Shown: positions 17,466 through 27,145, numbered from the stretch's first letter. The stretch is 64,000 nucleotides of DNA from Staphylococcus pseudoxylosus (GCF_003697915.1 NZ_RCVN01000009.1:1-64000); one strand, 5' to 3'. Program-made: numbers and translations. Notes: generated from the sequence alone by a model not told the origin.

Positions 17466-19274
17466 ATGACTGAAACATTACCGTTCAGAAAAGAAGTTCC
17501 CATAGAAGAAACATGGGACATTACAGATTTATTCAACTCAGACGATGAATTTTATCAAACTTTAACAGAGACTATTAAATCGGCTAAGGCATTTAATGCT
17601 CAATATGTTAACCAGTTGAATGATGTGCAGATAATTGAACAAGCTTTGGATGACTATTCTGAAATATTAATTCAATTAGACAGAATGGCTAATTACGCAG
17701 AATTACGCTTAAGTGTAGATACGGCAAACGAATTGTCACAGACGCTAAGTGCAAAATTATCTACATCTTATGGCAAAATTGCAAGTGAGTTATCCTTTGT
17801 AGTCTCAGAGATTATAGCATTATCCGAACAAGATTTAACTGAACTAATTAATACGTCGAAATACCCCCATTTTCTTACTAAAGTTAAATCTAAAAAAGCA
17901 TATGAATTATCACCAGAAGTTGAAAAAGTACTAGCAAGTTTATCCCCTACTTTTGATAGCGCATATGAGTTATATGGCACTACTAAAATGTTGGACATAA
18001 ACTTTGAATCTTTTGAACACAATAATCAAGCCTATCCTTTAGATTATGCAACATTTGAAAATGAATATGAAGATAATCCAGATGCAACGTTTAGAAAAAC
18101 AAGCTTCAAATATTTCAGCGATGCATTACGTAAATATCAACATACTACTGCTGCTACATACAATATGCAAGTTCAGCAAGAGAAAATAGAAGCAGATTTA
18201 AGAGGTTATGATTCAGTTATTGATTATTTATTACAAGATCAAGAAGTCACACGCGATATGTTTAATCGCCAAATTGATGTAATTATGAGTGATTTGGCTC
18301 CAATTATGCAAAAATATGCTAAGCTAATCAAACGCGTTCATGGCTTAGAAGTTATGAGATTCGAAGATTTGAAAGTGTCTATTGATCCGGATTATGAACC
18401 AGAAATTTCAATTGAAGAATCTAAGCAATATATTTATGGCGCTTTAGAAGTCTTAGGTGAAGATTACTTGAAAATGGTTGAATCAGCATACAATGATAGA
18501 TGGATAGATTTTGCTCAAAATAAAGGTAAAGATACTGGCGCATACTGTGCAAGTCCTTACGCATCACATTCATATATCTTTATCTCTTGGACTGGTAAAA
18601 TGACTGAAACCTTTGTTCTAGCACATGAGCTTGGTCATGCCGGCCATTTTACTTTGGCTCAGAATCACCAAAATTATTTAGAGTCAGAAGCTTCGATGTA
18701 TTTCGTTGAAGCACCGTCGACAATGAATGAAATGCTTATGTCTCAATATCTGTTCAAAAGTAGTGATGATGCTAAATTTAAGCGTTGGGTAATTGGTTCG
18801 ATTATTTCAAGAACTTACTATCATAATATGGTTACGCATTTATTAGAAGCAGCATATCAGCGTGAGGTTTATAATAAAGTGGATAATGGGGAATCATTAA
18901 CGGCTCCTGTACTCAATCAAATTATGTTAGATGTATATGGCCAATTCTTTGGTGATAGTGTTAAATTGACTGAAGGTACAGAATTGACATGGATGAGACA
19001 ACCACACTATTATATGGGGTTATATTCCTATACGTATTCTGCTGGCTTAACAATTGGTACAGTTATGTCTCAACGCATTCAAAATGAAGGGCAACCTGCA
19101 GTCGATGCTTGGTTAGAAACATTGAAAGCCGGTGGTAGTAAATCACCGATAGCACTTGCAGCTATCGCTCATATTGATATTCGTACAGATGCTCCTTTAA
19201 AATCAACAATTGGTTATATAGGCAGTCTAGTTGATGAATTAGAAAAACTTACAGATGAAATTGAGCAAGTGTAA
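17466..19274 (+). CDS. pepF: Oligoendopeptidase F (M3B metallopeptidase)
   Basis: A 602-residue cytoplasmic zinc peptidase of family M3, cleaving oligopeptides of roughly 7-17 residues. The zinc motif HELGH is at residues 387-391, with the third ligand expected in the ESEAS segment about 25 residues later. The C-terminal YYMGLYSYTYSAGL is typical of the family. TAGGAG precedes ATG 17466. A candidate promoter has TTGTAT and TATAAT at 17398-17428 with a long 19-bp spacer. It ends in a terminator shared with phoU. It may recycle peptides imported for nutrition. Confidence 0.96.
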   Translation: MTETLPFRKEVPIEETWDITDLFNSDDEFYQTLTETIKSAKAFNAQYVNQLNDVQIIEQALDDYSEILIQLDRMANYAELRLSVDTANELSQTLSAKLSTSYGKIASELSFVVSEIIALSEQDLTELINTSKYPHFLTKVKSKKAYELSPEVEKVLASLSPTFDSAYELYGTTKMLDINFESFEHNNQAYPLDYATFENEYEDNPDATFRKTSFKYFSDALRKYQHTTAATYNMQVQQEKIEADLRGYDSVIDYLLQDQEVTRDMFNRQIDVIMSDLAPIMQKYAKLIKRVHGLEVMRFEDLKVSIDPDYEPEISIEESKQYIYGALEVLGEDYLKMVESAYNDRWIDFAQNKGKDTGAYCASPYASHSYIFISWTGKMTETFVLAHELGHAGHFTLAQNHQNYLESEASMYFVEAPSTMNEMLMSQYLFKSSDDAKFKRWVIGSIISRTYYHNMVTHLLEAAYQREVYNKVDNGESLTAPVLNQIMLDVYGQFFGDSVKLTEGTELTWMRQPHYYMGLYSYTYSAGLTIGTVMSQRIQNEGQPAVDAWLETLKAGGSKSPIALAAIAHIDIRTDAPLKSTIGYIGSLVDELEKLTDEIEQV

Positions 19275-19291
19275 AGCTTGTAGAATGATAT

Positions 19292-19342
19292 AAAAGCTCA
19301 ATAATCGCAAGGTATTAAACTCCTGTGCGACTATTGAGCTTT
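19292..19342. terminator. Bidirectional terminator between pepF and phoU
   Basis: AAAAGCTCAATAATCGCA pairs with TGCGACTATTGAGCTTTT with one mismatch. A's on the left and T's on the right let it end both convergent transcripts. Confidence 0.9.
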
Positions 19343-19993
19343 TTATTTATTATAAGATTCGTAACGATCCCCTGTGATGAAAAAGTAAATATTTTCAGCG
19401 ATATTTGTAATATGATCTCCTATACGCTCTAGATATCTCGCGGCTAAATGTGCTTGACCAGCCACAAAAGGATCATTATCTATTAAATAAGTTGTATTGA
19501 CTATATTTCTATATAAATCGTCAATATCTACATCTCTTTCGATGATCTCTTTAATTAAAGTAATATCATTATCTCTTACAGCATCGTTTAAATCTTTTAA
19601 CATTAAAAGTGCGAGTTTCCCCATTGTATTAAGTCTTGTGAGGACATAATTATCGATGATCTTAGCTCTAAGTCTAATTTCAGCTATGTTAGCTGAGTTA
19701 TCCCCAATACGTTCGAAGTCAGAAGCAATTTTCATTGCTGCCATCATTAAACGCAAATCACTGGCGATGGGTTGTTGTTTAGTTATAAGCATAATAACTT
19801 TTTCGTTAATTTCAGTTTCAATCGCATTGATATCTTTATCTTTGGCTATCGTTTGTCTAGCATAGTTACGATCTTCTTCACTTAATGACGTTAATGCGTA
19901 TTCAATATTACGATATACATGAAGACCAAGTCGACGTAAATCTTTGATTAAATCGTCAAGTTGGCCTTCATATTTGCGTCTAATAATCGCCAT
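19343..19993 (-). CDS. phoU: Phosphate transport system regulator PhoU
   Basis: A 216-residue all-helical protein of two PhoU three-helix repeats. Metal-site motifs are ERIGDNSANIAE and ERIGDHITNIAE. It links Pst transporter state to the PhoPR two-component system and represses signalling when phosphate is plentiful. I start at ATG 19993 (MAIIRRKYEGQL) because family proteins begin there. An upstream ATG at 20083 would lie inside pstB. It follows pstB by 7 bases as the last gene of the operon. Confidence 0.95.
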   Translation of the reverse strand: MAIIRRKYEGQLDDLIKDLRRLGLHVYRNIEYALTSLSEEDRNYARQTIAKDKDINAIETEINEKVIMLITKQQPIASDLRLMMAAMKIASDFERIGDNSANIAEIRLRAKIIDNYVLTRLNTMGKLALLMLKDLNDAVRDNDITLIKEIIERDVDIDDLYRNIVNTTYLIDNDPFVAGQAHLAARYLERIGDHITNIAENIYFFITGDRYESYNK

Positions 19994-20000
19994 ATTTAAA

Positions 20001-20876
20001 TTATCCGAATCTACCAGAGATATAATCTTCTGTTTGTTTGTCAGAAGGATTTGAGAAGATCTTGTCAGTATCATCGTATTCATTTACATAGCCATTAAGG
20101 AAGAATGCGGTTTTATCAGAAACACGAGCTGCTTGTTGCATATTATGTGTCACAATAATAATTGAATATTTCTCTTTTAATTCTTGAACAAGTTCTTCAA
20201 CTTTTAATGTAGAAATAGGATCTAAAGCAGAAGTTGGTTCATCCATCAATATGACATCTGGTTCGATTGCTAATGTACGAGCGATACAAACACGTTGTTG
20301 CTGTCCGCCTGATAAACTATATGCGTTTGTATCTAAGCGATCTTTTAATTCATCCCATATTGCTGCGCCACGTAATGATTTTTCTACAATTTCATCTAAA
20401 ACTTTTTTATTTTTAATACCATGAATTTTAGGACCGTACGTGATATTATCATAAATTGATTTAGGGAATGGGTTTGGCTGTTGGAACACCATACCTACAT
20501 TTGTTCTTAATTTTTCAACAGAGTATTTATCATCAAAAATATTATTATCACGATATAAAATTTTTCCTGCAGTTTTAACAGATGGCACAAGTTCTACCAT
20601 GCGGTTTAATGCTTTGATATATGTTGATTTACCGCAACCAGAAGGCCCAATAATAGCAGTTACATTATTTTCTAAAATATCTAGATTGATGTTTTTTAAA
20701 GCGTGGTTTTCACCATACCATAAATCTAAGTTTTTAGTAGAATACACAATGTTTTTTTGCGTATCAGGTATTTTATTTTCCACTGCATTTGGATCAATTG
20801 TTGCTATAGGTGTGTCATTACGATTCGTATGTGCTTGTAAATCATCATTTCTATCTTTAATTTGTTTGTTAGTCAT
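20001..20876 (-). CDS. pstB: Phosphate ABC transporter ATP-binding protein
   Basis: A 291-residue ATPase driving phosphate import. Walker A is GPSGCGKST, the signature is LSGGQQQR, Walker B is [12 protein letters not shown], and the switch histidine is in [11 protein letters not shown] 20876 is preceded by AAAAGGAG at good distance; an upstream start at 20912 is not supported by a ribosome binding site. An N-terminal extension of about 40 residues before the ABC core (up to [12 protein letters not shown]) is normal for staphylococcal PstB. The gap to pstA is about 105 bp. Confidence 0.97.
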   Translation of the reverse strand: MTNKQIKDRNDDLQAHTNRNDTPIATIDPNAVENKIPDTQKNIVYSTKNLDLWYGENHALKNINLDILENNVTAIIGPSGCGKSTYIKALNRMVELVPSVKTAGKILYRDNNIFDDKYSVEKLRTNVGMVFQQPNPFPKSIYDNITYGPKIHGIKNKKVLDEIVEKSLRGAAIWDELKDRLDTNAYSLSGGQQQRVCIARTLAIEPDVILMDEPTSALDPISTLKVEELVQELKEKYSIIIVTHNMQQAARVSDKTAFFLNGYVNEYDDTDKIFSNPSDKQTEDYISGRFG

Positions 20877-20981
20877 AATTAATACTCCTTTTTTAAGGCT
20901 ATGTACTACCATTTTCGAAAATGATAGTATATTCCCATGCTCATAGCCTAGTTAGATTAAATCTTATGTTCGATTATTAGA

Positions 20982-21896
20982 TTAATATTTTTTGCTGTAT
21001 TTATTTCTTAAGAATATTGCAATAGCGTTCATCAATAATAAGATGACTAGTAATACGATTATTCCTGCTGAAGCCACGTTTTGGAACTCTGCCTGAGGTA
21101 ATTTAGCCCAGTTGTAGATTGCCATTGGTAAGGCTTGGAATTGATCGAATACGCTTGATGGCAATTGTAACAATACAGTTGGTATACCGATAAGGATTAA
21201 TGGTGCAGTTTCACCTAATGCTCTAGATAGAGCAAGGATAAAGCCTGTTAATATACCTGGTATTGCTGCTGGCAATACAATGCGACGAATCGTTTGCCAT
21301 TTATTACCACCTAGCCCGTATGAAGCTTCCCTAATTGAATTAGGTACTGCTCTTATAGCTTCTTGGCTAGCTACAATAATTACAGGTAAAATTAATAACG
21401 ACATTGTCAGTGCAGCGGCTAAAATAGAATTACTTAGCGCTAAAGCTTCGATGCCCATCCCTCGAACAAAAATAGTTAAACCTAGTAAACCGAAGACCAC
21501 TGATGGCACACCAGCTAAGTTTGAAATACTAACTTTAATAAAATTTGTGAATGCATTGTCTTTAGCATATTCTTCTAAATAAATTGCAGTTCCAACACCT
21601 AAAATAATAGAAATTGGGATGATTGTAATCATCAACCACACTGTTCCGATTAAGGCGCCTTTTATACCTGCCATCGATGGTGTTGAGGATGAGAAACTTG
21701 TGAAAAATGATGGTGTCAGATGTCCTACACCTTTAAAGAGTGTATCTATGATTAACGCTGCTAAGACAAGTAAACCGATCATCGTGCAAGCAAAAAATGC
21801 CCATTTATTAATTTTATTAACGGATAAGCGTCCAGAGAGTTTTTTCTCAACGGTGTTTTGATCGACAAGTACTTTGCTATTGTTTGTTTCAGCCAT
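20982..21896 (-). CDS. pstA: Phosphate ABC transporter permease
   Basis: A 304-residue inner-membrane subunit with about six helices. The EAA-like cytoplasmic loop EASYGLGGNKWQTIRRIVLPAAIPGILTG contacts PstB, and the last part SRALGETAPLILIG is a family mark. GAGGAGT precedes the ATG. It follows pstC by one base, so the two permease subunits are made in equal amounts. Confidence 0.97.
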   Translation of the reverse strand: MAETNNSKVLVDQNTVEKKLSGRLSVNKINKWAFFACTMIGLLVLAALIIDTLFKGVGHLTPSFFTSFSSSTPSMAGIKGALIGTVWLMITIIPISIILGVGTAIYLEEYAKDNAFTNFIKVSISNLAGVPSVVFGLLGLTIFVRGMGIEALALSNSILAAALTMSLLILPVIIVASQEAIRAVPNSIREASYGLGGNKWQTIRRIVLPAAIPGILTGFILALSRALGETAPLILIGIPTVLLQLPSSVFDQFQALPMAIYNWAKLPQAEFQNVASAGIIVLLVILLLMNAIAIFLRNKYSKKY

Positions 21897-21897
21897 A

Positions 21898-22827
21898 TTA
21901 ATACTCCTCTCTGAAACGTTTTGTGATCCAATGTGATAATAAGTTCATGATTATAGTGAAAATAAATAACGTGAAACCTACAGCATATATACTGTAATAA
22001 ATATCTGATCCAAATGTTGCGTCCCCTGTAGCTACTTGTACGATATAACCAGTCATTGTTTGAATAGAACCAGTTAAATCCAATGAAGCAGTTGGTGTAC
22101 TACCGGCTGCAAGAGATACAATCATTGTTTCGCCTATAGCACGTGATATAGCTAAAACAATTGATGCCATGATACCAGATGTAGCTGCTGGTAATACTAC
22201 TTTAGTTGCGACTTCGAATTTTGTTGCGCCGAGACCTAAAGCACCTTCACGCATTTTGTTAGGAACAGAAGACATTGCATCTTCGCTCATGCTTGAGATT
22301 AACGGTATGATCATGACCCCTACGACTAATCCTGGACTGATAGAGTTGAAACTGCCTAATTCCGGGAATATAGAACGTAATAACGGTGTAACAAAAGTTA
22401 AGGCAAAGAAACCAAATACGATTGTCGGAATACCGGAAAGTATCTCTAATATTGGTTTAATTATGCTTCTTGCTCTATTTGAAGCATATTCACTTAAATA
22501 AAATGCTGCACCTAAACCAAGTGGTACTGCAACAACGGTGGCAATGGCTGTAATTTTTAATGTTCCTAAAATTAAAGCCCAAATACCATATTTAGGTGTT
22601 GATGAAAATGGATTCCATTCCATTGTAAGGAAAAAGTCTGCTAATGAAACGCGTGTGAAAAATGTAATTGTTTCTGTTAACAGTGTTACGATAATGCCAA
22701 TTGTTGCTAAAATAGAAAAAACTGCAATAATGCCTAAAATGATTGGTGCAATTTTATCACTCGTACCATTCTTTTTAGCATTATTTCTTGCTATCATTTC
22801 ACTTACGGAGAGGTTATTATTCGCCAT
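21898..22827 (-). CDS. pstC: Phosphate ABC transporter permease
   Basis: A 309-residue partner permease with about six helices. The coupling loop is EGALGLGATKFEVATKVVLPAA, followed by SRAIGETMIVSLAAG. The ATG at 22827 has AAGGAAGG upstream and gives the N-terminus ANNNLSVSEM; an upstream in-frame start at 22857 has no support. It lies after a hairpin-rich gap of about 130 bp from pstS. Confidence 0.96.
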   Translation of the reverse strand: MANNNLSVSEMIARNNAKKNGTSDKIAPIILGIIAVFSILATIGIIVTLLTETITFFTRVSLADFFLTMEWNPFSSTPKYGIWALILGTLKITAIATVVAVPLGLGAAFYLSEYASNRARSIIKPILEILSGIPTIVFGFFALTFVTPLLRSIFPELGSFNSISPGLVVGVMIIPLISSMSEDAMSSVPNKMREGALGLGATKFEVATKVVLPAATSGIMASIVLAISRAIGETMIVSLAAGSTPTASLDLTGSIQTMTGYIVQVATGDATFGSDIYYSIYAVGFTLFIFTIIMNLLSHWITKRFREEY

Positions 22828-22865
22828 GTGAATTCCTTCCTTCTTGTAAACTCCCAATTATTTAA

Positions 22866-22943
22866 AAAAGTTGGGACTGGAAGTGTGATGACAAAGTAGT
22901 GTACAAAGTTTACTTTGCGTCCATTCCAGAATCCCAACCCTTA
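22866..22943 (-). terminator. Hairpin between pstS and pstC
   Basis: GTTGGGA-CTGGA (22870-22881) pairs with TCCAG-AA-TCCCAAC (22925-22938), and inside it CAAAGTA pairs with TACTTTG. On the minus strand it is followed by TTTTTTAAA. It probably works as a partial terminator or 3' stabiliser, making more PstS than PstCAB. It resembles the G-rich intergenic hairpins scattered in staphylococcal genomes. Confidence 0.65.
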
Positions 22944-22959
22944 TCGATCTAATTAAAAA

Positions 22960-23913
22960 TTATTTTTCTTCTTTTTTGCTATCTTTGCTTTCTTTACCAA
23001 TAATATCTTTTAATTTATCTTGTTGTTCTTTGTAATCTTTTTCAGGTAATGCTACGAAACCTGCATCTTCAGCTGATTTACCTTTGTCTTCAAGTACAAA
23101 TTTCATAAAGTCTTGGAATCCTTCATTATCTTTTAATTTTTTCTCATTTGTGTAAATGTATAATGGTCTACTTAAAGCATAAGAACCATCTTGTATTGTT
23201 TTCTTAGTTGGTTCGGTAGTTTTACCTTCATCATCTTTAACTTTAACTTCTTTTAATTTATCTTTGTTTTGTTCGTAGAAGTTATAACCAAAGTAACCAA
23301 CACCATTTTCATTGTTTTGTACTGATTGAACTATTACGTTTGTATCAGCGTTTTTCTCAGCTTTGATATCCCCTTTATCCATCACTTCTTCGGTAAAGAA
23401 GTCGTAAGTACCATGTGATTGGTCAGGTGAGAAAGCTTTGATTTCTTTTGATGGCCATTCTGAATTAACATCTTTCCAAGTTTTTGCTTCACCTGAGTAG
23501 ATTTTCTTAAGTTGTTCTTTTGTAAGTTCATCAACGAAATCATTATCTTTGTTTACGGTAATCGTTACACCATCTTGAGCAATTTTGAATTCATCATATT
23601 TAATACCTTTATCATCTAGTTTTTTCTTTTCTTCATCTTTGATCGGTCTAGAAGCGTTTGAAAAATCAGTATTCCCTGCTATGAATTTCTCAAAGCCGCC
23701 ACCTGTACCTGAAGTACCAGAAGAAACTGTTACATCTGAATTATCTTTAGCAAATTTTTCATTTAGTTTTTCAATGATTGGACCTACTGTAGAAGAGCCA
23801 TCGCCCTTAACTTCTCCTTCGCCTTTACCTGAGTTTGCGTTACCGCCACCACAAGCACCTAATAAAAGTGAAGCGCCGATTGCTGTAGTACCAAATAATT
23901 GCCATTTTTTCAT
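22960..23913 (-). CDS. pstS: Phosphate-binding lipoprotein
   Basis: A 317-residue solute-binding lipoprotein. The signal peptide ends in LLGAC (Cys21), followed by a glycine/asparagine linker. Phosphate-contact motifs are [10 protein letters not shown] and [13 protein letters not shown], then [13 protein letters not shown]. The C-terminal tail is very lysine/glutamate-rich. AGGAGGATGTTTCA precedes the ATG. It is the first gene of pstSCAB-phoU and is under a Pho box. Confidence 0.97.
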   Translation of the reverse strand: MKKWQLFGTTAIGASLLLGACGGGNANSGKGEGEVKGDGSSTVGPIIEKLNEKFAKDNSDVTVSSGTSGTGGGFEKFIAGNTDFSNASRPIKDEEKKKLDDKGIKYDEFKIAQDGVTITVNKDNDFVDELTKEQLKKIYSGEAKTWKDVNSEWPSKEIKAFSPDQSHGTYDFFTEEVMDKGDIKAEKNADTNVIVQSVQNNENGVGYFGYNFYEQNKDKLKEVKVKDDEGKTTEPTKKTIQDGSYALSRPLYIYTNEKKLKDNEGFQDFMKFVLEDKGKSAEDAGFVALPEKDYKEQQDKLKDIIGKESKDSKKEEK

Positions 23914-23987
23914 TGAAACATCCTCCTAATAAGTGAATAACCCAAAAGTTATATGTATTTATTACAGTTCCTATACTACACACTGTT

Positions 23988-24026
23988 TATTAAATAAAAA
24001 TATAGTTAGTGTAAATGTTTCGTTAA
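23988..24026 (-). promoter_or_regulatory. pstS: Pho box (PhoP-binding repeats) upstream of pstS
   Basis: Read on the minus strand, hexamers TTAACG, TTTACA, TATATT and TTAATA follow each other with exactly 5-bp spacers (11-bp period). The Bacillus PhoP consensus is TT(A/T/C)A(C/T)A with 5-bp spacing; two hexamers fit perfectly and one misses a single base. The array ends about 75 bp before the pstS ATG. Phosphate starvation should activate here. Confidence 0.75.
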
Positions 24027-24159
24027 GAAAACATTTTTGTCATTTACAATGTTTATATTTGGCATATGATAATGTGTATTAGTACTATAAATGCTTTGGT
24101 AGCAGTGTTTGTAGCGCAAGTGATATATTACAAAATTTTAGGGTTTGTAATATAAACGC

Positions 24160-24205
24160 TAAAAAAACCTGAAAATAACTACTTTACCGTAGTATTTTCA
24201 GGTTA
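24160..24205 (-). terminator. Terminator of cvfB
   Basis: AACCTGAAAATA with CTAC pairs with GTAG and TATTTTCAGGTT, with one bulged base. On the minus strand it is followed by TTTTTT (the A-run at 24161-24166). Confidence 0.85.
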
Positions 24206-24306
24206 CAAAGTGTGCTTCTATAAAGAATAATTTGATTCAATCATATGCTATGTTTTGTATTATCAAGGTAATCATTGAATATAGTTTTTACATTTAACTT
24301 CGTGGA

Positions 24307-25206
24307 CTATTTTTCTACTCGGTCCCAGCCCTTTTGAGTTAAAGCTATTTTACCACTTTCAATGTTAATGATTTTGTTTTTGTAAAGATGACCAATGGCT
24401 CTTTTAAATGATCCTTTGCTCATGTTAAAGATTTCTTTAATGGCTTCAGGACTTGATTTATCTGAAAATGGTAGTTCGCCATTATATTCTACAAGTAAAT
24501 CAAAAATGTGTTGCCCATCATCATCTAATCTTTCGTGAGCTAATGGTAAAAATGAACCGTTCAATTCACCTTTATCATTTTGGCCAATAATGCGCACTTT
24601 TACATTTTCGCCAAGACGTGGTTCTGCTTTACGTTCAGATTCATGAACAAATATTTTATATCCATCTTTAGATAGTAAGAAACTACCAATTCTTAATAGA
24701 CGATACGGTCTAGCTTCGATAACTTGGTTTTGCTTTTCATTTTCAAATGAAGGGGTGTACATTTGTTCGACAATAGTTTCAGTCGCTAAACGCGCAAACA
24801 TATTGTTGTCTCTGTCCACACGTAAAGTAACAAATAACTTATCACCTTGTATTGGCCATACTTCTTTTACTTTTGGTAAATCTACCCAAGGAATTAATAC
24901 CTCTCTTGGTAAACCGACATCTACATGCGCACCATCGCGGTCAGTTTTGATCACTTTAACAAAAGCATACTTATCTGTTGTGATATCAGGCATATTTTGT
25001 GTGGCAAATAATGCGCCTGATCTGTTTGGATAGATGAAGAAACTATATTCTTCTCCTATTTGTAATTCATCTTCTTCGTTAATTTCAGATTGGTTTAATT
25101 TTACGTCTTCACCATTTGGTCCTTTTAATTGGTATGTTGAGCCTTCTATGCCAACAACTTCAAGAAATTCTATTGAACCTACGATATCTTTTTCATCTTG
25201 GGCCAT
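24307..25206 (-). CDS. cvfB: S1-domain RNA-binding virulence regulator CvfB
   Basis: A 299-residue cytoplasmic protein with tandem S1-like OB folds. They are roughly residues 10-65, 70-145 (KVIKTDRDGAHVDVGLPREVLIPW) and 150-225 (KDGYKIFVHESERK), followed by a C-terminal winged helix (about 235-299). In S. aureus CvfB binds RNA and affects exoprotein and haemolysin output (established knowledge). GGAG precedes the ATG at 25206. It is monocistronic with its own terminator, next to the pst operon as in other staphylococci. Confidence 0.95.
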   Translation of the reverse strand: MAQDEKDIVGSIEFLEVVGIEGSTYQLKGPNGEDVKLNQSEINEEDELQIGEEYSFFIYPNRSGALFATQNMPDITTDKYAFVKVIKTDRDGAHVDVGLPREVLIPWVDLPKVKEVWPIQGDKLFVTLRVDRDNNMFARLATETIVEQMYTPSFENEKQNQVIEARPYRLLRIGSFLLSKDGYKIFVHESERKAEPRLGENVKVRIIGQNDKGELNGSFLPLAHERLDDDGQHIFDLLVEYNGELPFSDKSSPEAIKEIFNMSKGSFKRAIGHLYKNKIINIESGKIALTQKGWDRVEK

Positions 25207-25349
25207 ACTTTTCTCCTTCGTACATAAATTTATTCTTTCTTATTATAACATGCTATAAGGAAACAAGCATCAGTATAGCGAGAATGGTCGAAAGTACAAG
25301 CTAAGTGTGTTATAATTTGTCCGGTAGATTAACGAAAAGGAGTAAATGC

Positions 25350-26954
25350 ATGTTACAAGTTACTGATGTAAGTTTACGATTTGGCGATCGTAAATTATTC
25401 GAAGATGTAAATATTAAATTTACAGATGGCAATTGCTATGGTTTGATTGGAGCAAATGGAGCTGGTAAGTCAACATTCTTGAAGATTTTATCCGGTGAAT
25501 TAGACGCTCAAACTGGCCATGTTTCAATGGGTAAAAATGAACGTTTAGCAGTATTGAAACAAGATCACTTCGCCTTTGAAGATGAGCGTGTTTTAGATGT
25601 TGTTATTAAAGGTCATGAACGTTTATATGAAGTAATGAAAGAAAAAGATGAAATTTATATGAAACCAGATTTCAGTGATGAAGATGGTATAAGAGCTGCT
25701 GAACTTGAAGGTGAATTTGCAGAAATGGATGGTTGGAATGCAGAAGCAGATGCTGGTTCCCTGCTTTCTGGTCTTGGTATTAAAGCTGACTTGCAAGACA
25801 AAACGATGTCAGAATTAGAAAATAACCAAAAAGTTAAAGTGTTATTAGCACAAAGTCTCTTTGGTCAGCCAGATGTACTATTACTAGATGAGCCGACCAA
25901 TGGACTAGATATTCCAGCTATAAGTTGGTTAGAAGATTTCCTTATCAATTTTGATAACACTGTTATTGTCGTATCACATGATAGACACTTTTTAAATAAT
26001 GTGTGTACTCATATTGCTGATTTAGATTATGGCAAGATTAAAGTTTATGTAGGTAACTATGATTTTTGGTATCAGTCAAGTGAATTAGCTATGAAAATGG
26101 CTCAAGATCAAAATAAGAAAAAAGAAGAAAAAATTAAAGAGTTACAAGAATTTGTTGCGCGTTTCTCTGCAAACGCATCTAAATCTAAACAAGCTACAAG
26201 CCGTAAAAAGCAATTAGAGAAAATTGAACTCGATGATATTCAACCTTCTTCGCGCCGTTATCCATTTGTAAAATTCACGCCAGAACGTGAAATTGGTAAC
26301 GACTTATTATTTGTAGAAAACCTATCAAAAACAATTGATGGTGTTAAAGTACTTGATAACATTTCATTTACAATGGATCCAAATGATAAAGCTGTATTAA
26401 TTGGAGATAGTGAATTTGCTAAATCAACATTACTGAAAATACTAGCTGGAGAAATGGAACCTGATGAAGGTACAGTAAGATGGGGTGTTACTACATCACG
26501 CAGCTACTTCCCTAAAGATAACTCAGAATTCTTCGAAGGTGTAGACATGAATCTTGTCGATTGGTTACGTCAATACGCACCTGAGGATGAACAAACTGAA
26601 ACGTTCTTACGTGGTTTCTTAGGTCGTATGTTATTTAGTGGTGAAGAAGTTAAGAAAAAAGCAAGCGTATTATCAGGTGGAGAAAAAGTGCGTTGTATGC
26701 TAAGTAAAATGATGTTATCTAGCGCAAACGTATTATTACTTGATGAGCCTACGAACCACTTAGACTTAGAAAGTATCACTGCTGTAAATGATGGCTTGAA
26801 GAACTTTAAAGGTTCTCTTATTTTCACTTCATATGACTTTGAATTTATCAATACAATCGCAAATCGTGTAATCGACTTAAATCCAGTTGGAGCTGTATCT
26901 AAAGAGATATCATACCAAGCTTATTTAGAAGAAACTGGTGTATTAACGAAATAA
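25350..26954 (+). CDS. ABC-F family ATPase (YkpA/YbiT-like translation factor)
   Basis: A 534-residue soluble protein with two ABC domains and a charged linker (about residues 240-310), without membrane helices. ABC1 has an intact Walker A GANGAGKST and Walker B LLLDEPTNGLD, but its signature reads MSELENNQKVK instead of LSGGE. ABC2 has a normal LSGGEKVR and LLLDEPTNHLD but a degenerate Walker A, GDSEFAKST. Such ABC-F proteins act on the ribosomal E site. This subgroup is a housekeeping one rather than an antibiotic-resistance one, as far as I can judge. Start ATG 25350 follows AAAAGGAG; the in-frame upstream codons are not used. Confidence 0.92.
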   Translation: MLQVTDVSLRFGDRKLFEDVNIKFTDGNCYGLIGANGAGKSTFLKILSGELDAQTGHVSMGKNERLAVLKQDHFAFEDERVLDVVIKGHERLYEVMKEKDEIYMKPDFSDEDGIRAAELEGEFAEMDGWNAEADAGSLLSGLGIKADLQDKTMSELENNQKVKVLLAQSLFGQPDVLLLDEPTNGLDIPAISWLEDFLINFDNTVIVVSHDRHFLNNVCTHIADLDYGKIKVYVGNYDFWYQSSELAMKMAQDQNKKKEEKIKELQEFVARFSANASKSKQATSRKKQLEKIELDDIQPSSRRYPFVKFTPEREIGNDLLFVENLSKTIDGVKVLDNISFTMDPNDKAVLIGDSEFAKSTLLKILAGEMEPDEGTVRWGVTTSRSYFPKDNSEFFEGVDMNLVDWLRQYAPEDEQTETFLRGFLGRMLFSGEEVKKKASVLSGGEKVRCMLSKMMLSSANVLLLDEPTNHLDLESITAVNDGLKNFKGSLIFTSYDFEFINTIANRVIDLNPVGAVSKEISYQAYLEETGVLTK

Positions 26955-26998
26955 CTAATGATTGTTAATTAATAATTAAAAATATGAAAATATATTTG

Positions 26999-27034
26999 TC
27001 TGCCGGGTTATAATTATAATCTGGCAGATTTTTT
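26999..27034 (+). terminator. Terminator of the ABC-F gene
   Basis: TCTGCCGG...ATCTGGCAGA forms an imperfect stem around TTATAATTATA, followed by TTTTTT. Confidence 0.8.
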
Positions 27035-27085
27035 ATTACTCCCCTTTTGATGATTGTAAAACAAATGTTGTAAGGGCCAATTACT

Positions 27086-27113
27086 TTGAAATGCTTTTCA
27101 AGCATTATATAAT
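27086..27113 (+). promoter_or_regulatory. Promoter with embedded dyad upstream of the aldo/keto reductase
   Basis: TTGAAA (27086-27091) and TATAAT (27108-27113) have a 16-bp spacer. The -35 hexamer is one arm of a dyad, TTGAAA-TGCT-TTTCAA (27086-27101), overlapped by AATGCTT-TTC-AAGCATT (27090-27106). A repressor or activator site is likely; the regulator is unknown. Confidence 0.5.
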
Positions 27114-27145
27114 CATTATAAGTTTAAGCTAGGAGGAATTTGAAA

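Noticed and set aside
21280..22831. Long plus-strand frames antisense to pstA and pstC
   Set aside because: They are mirror frames of well-supported membrane genes and show no start signals or domains of their own.
27086..27101. cre site before the aldo/keto reductase
   Set aside because: TGAAATGCTTTTCA has GC in place of the invariant central CG, so it is not a cre by consensus.
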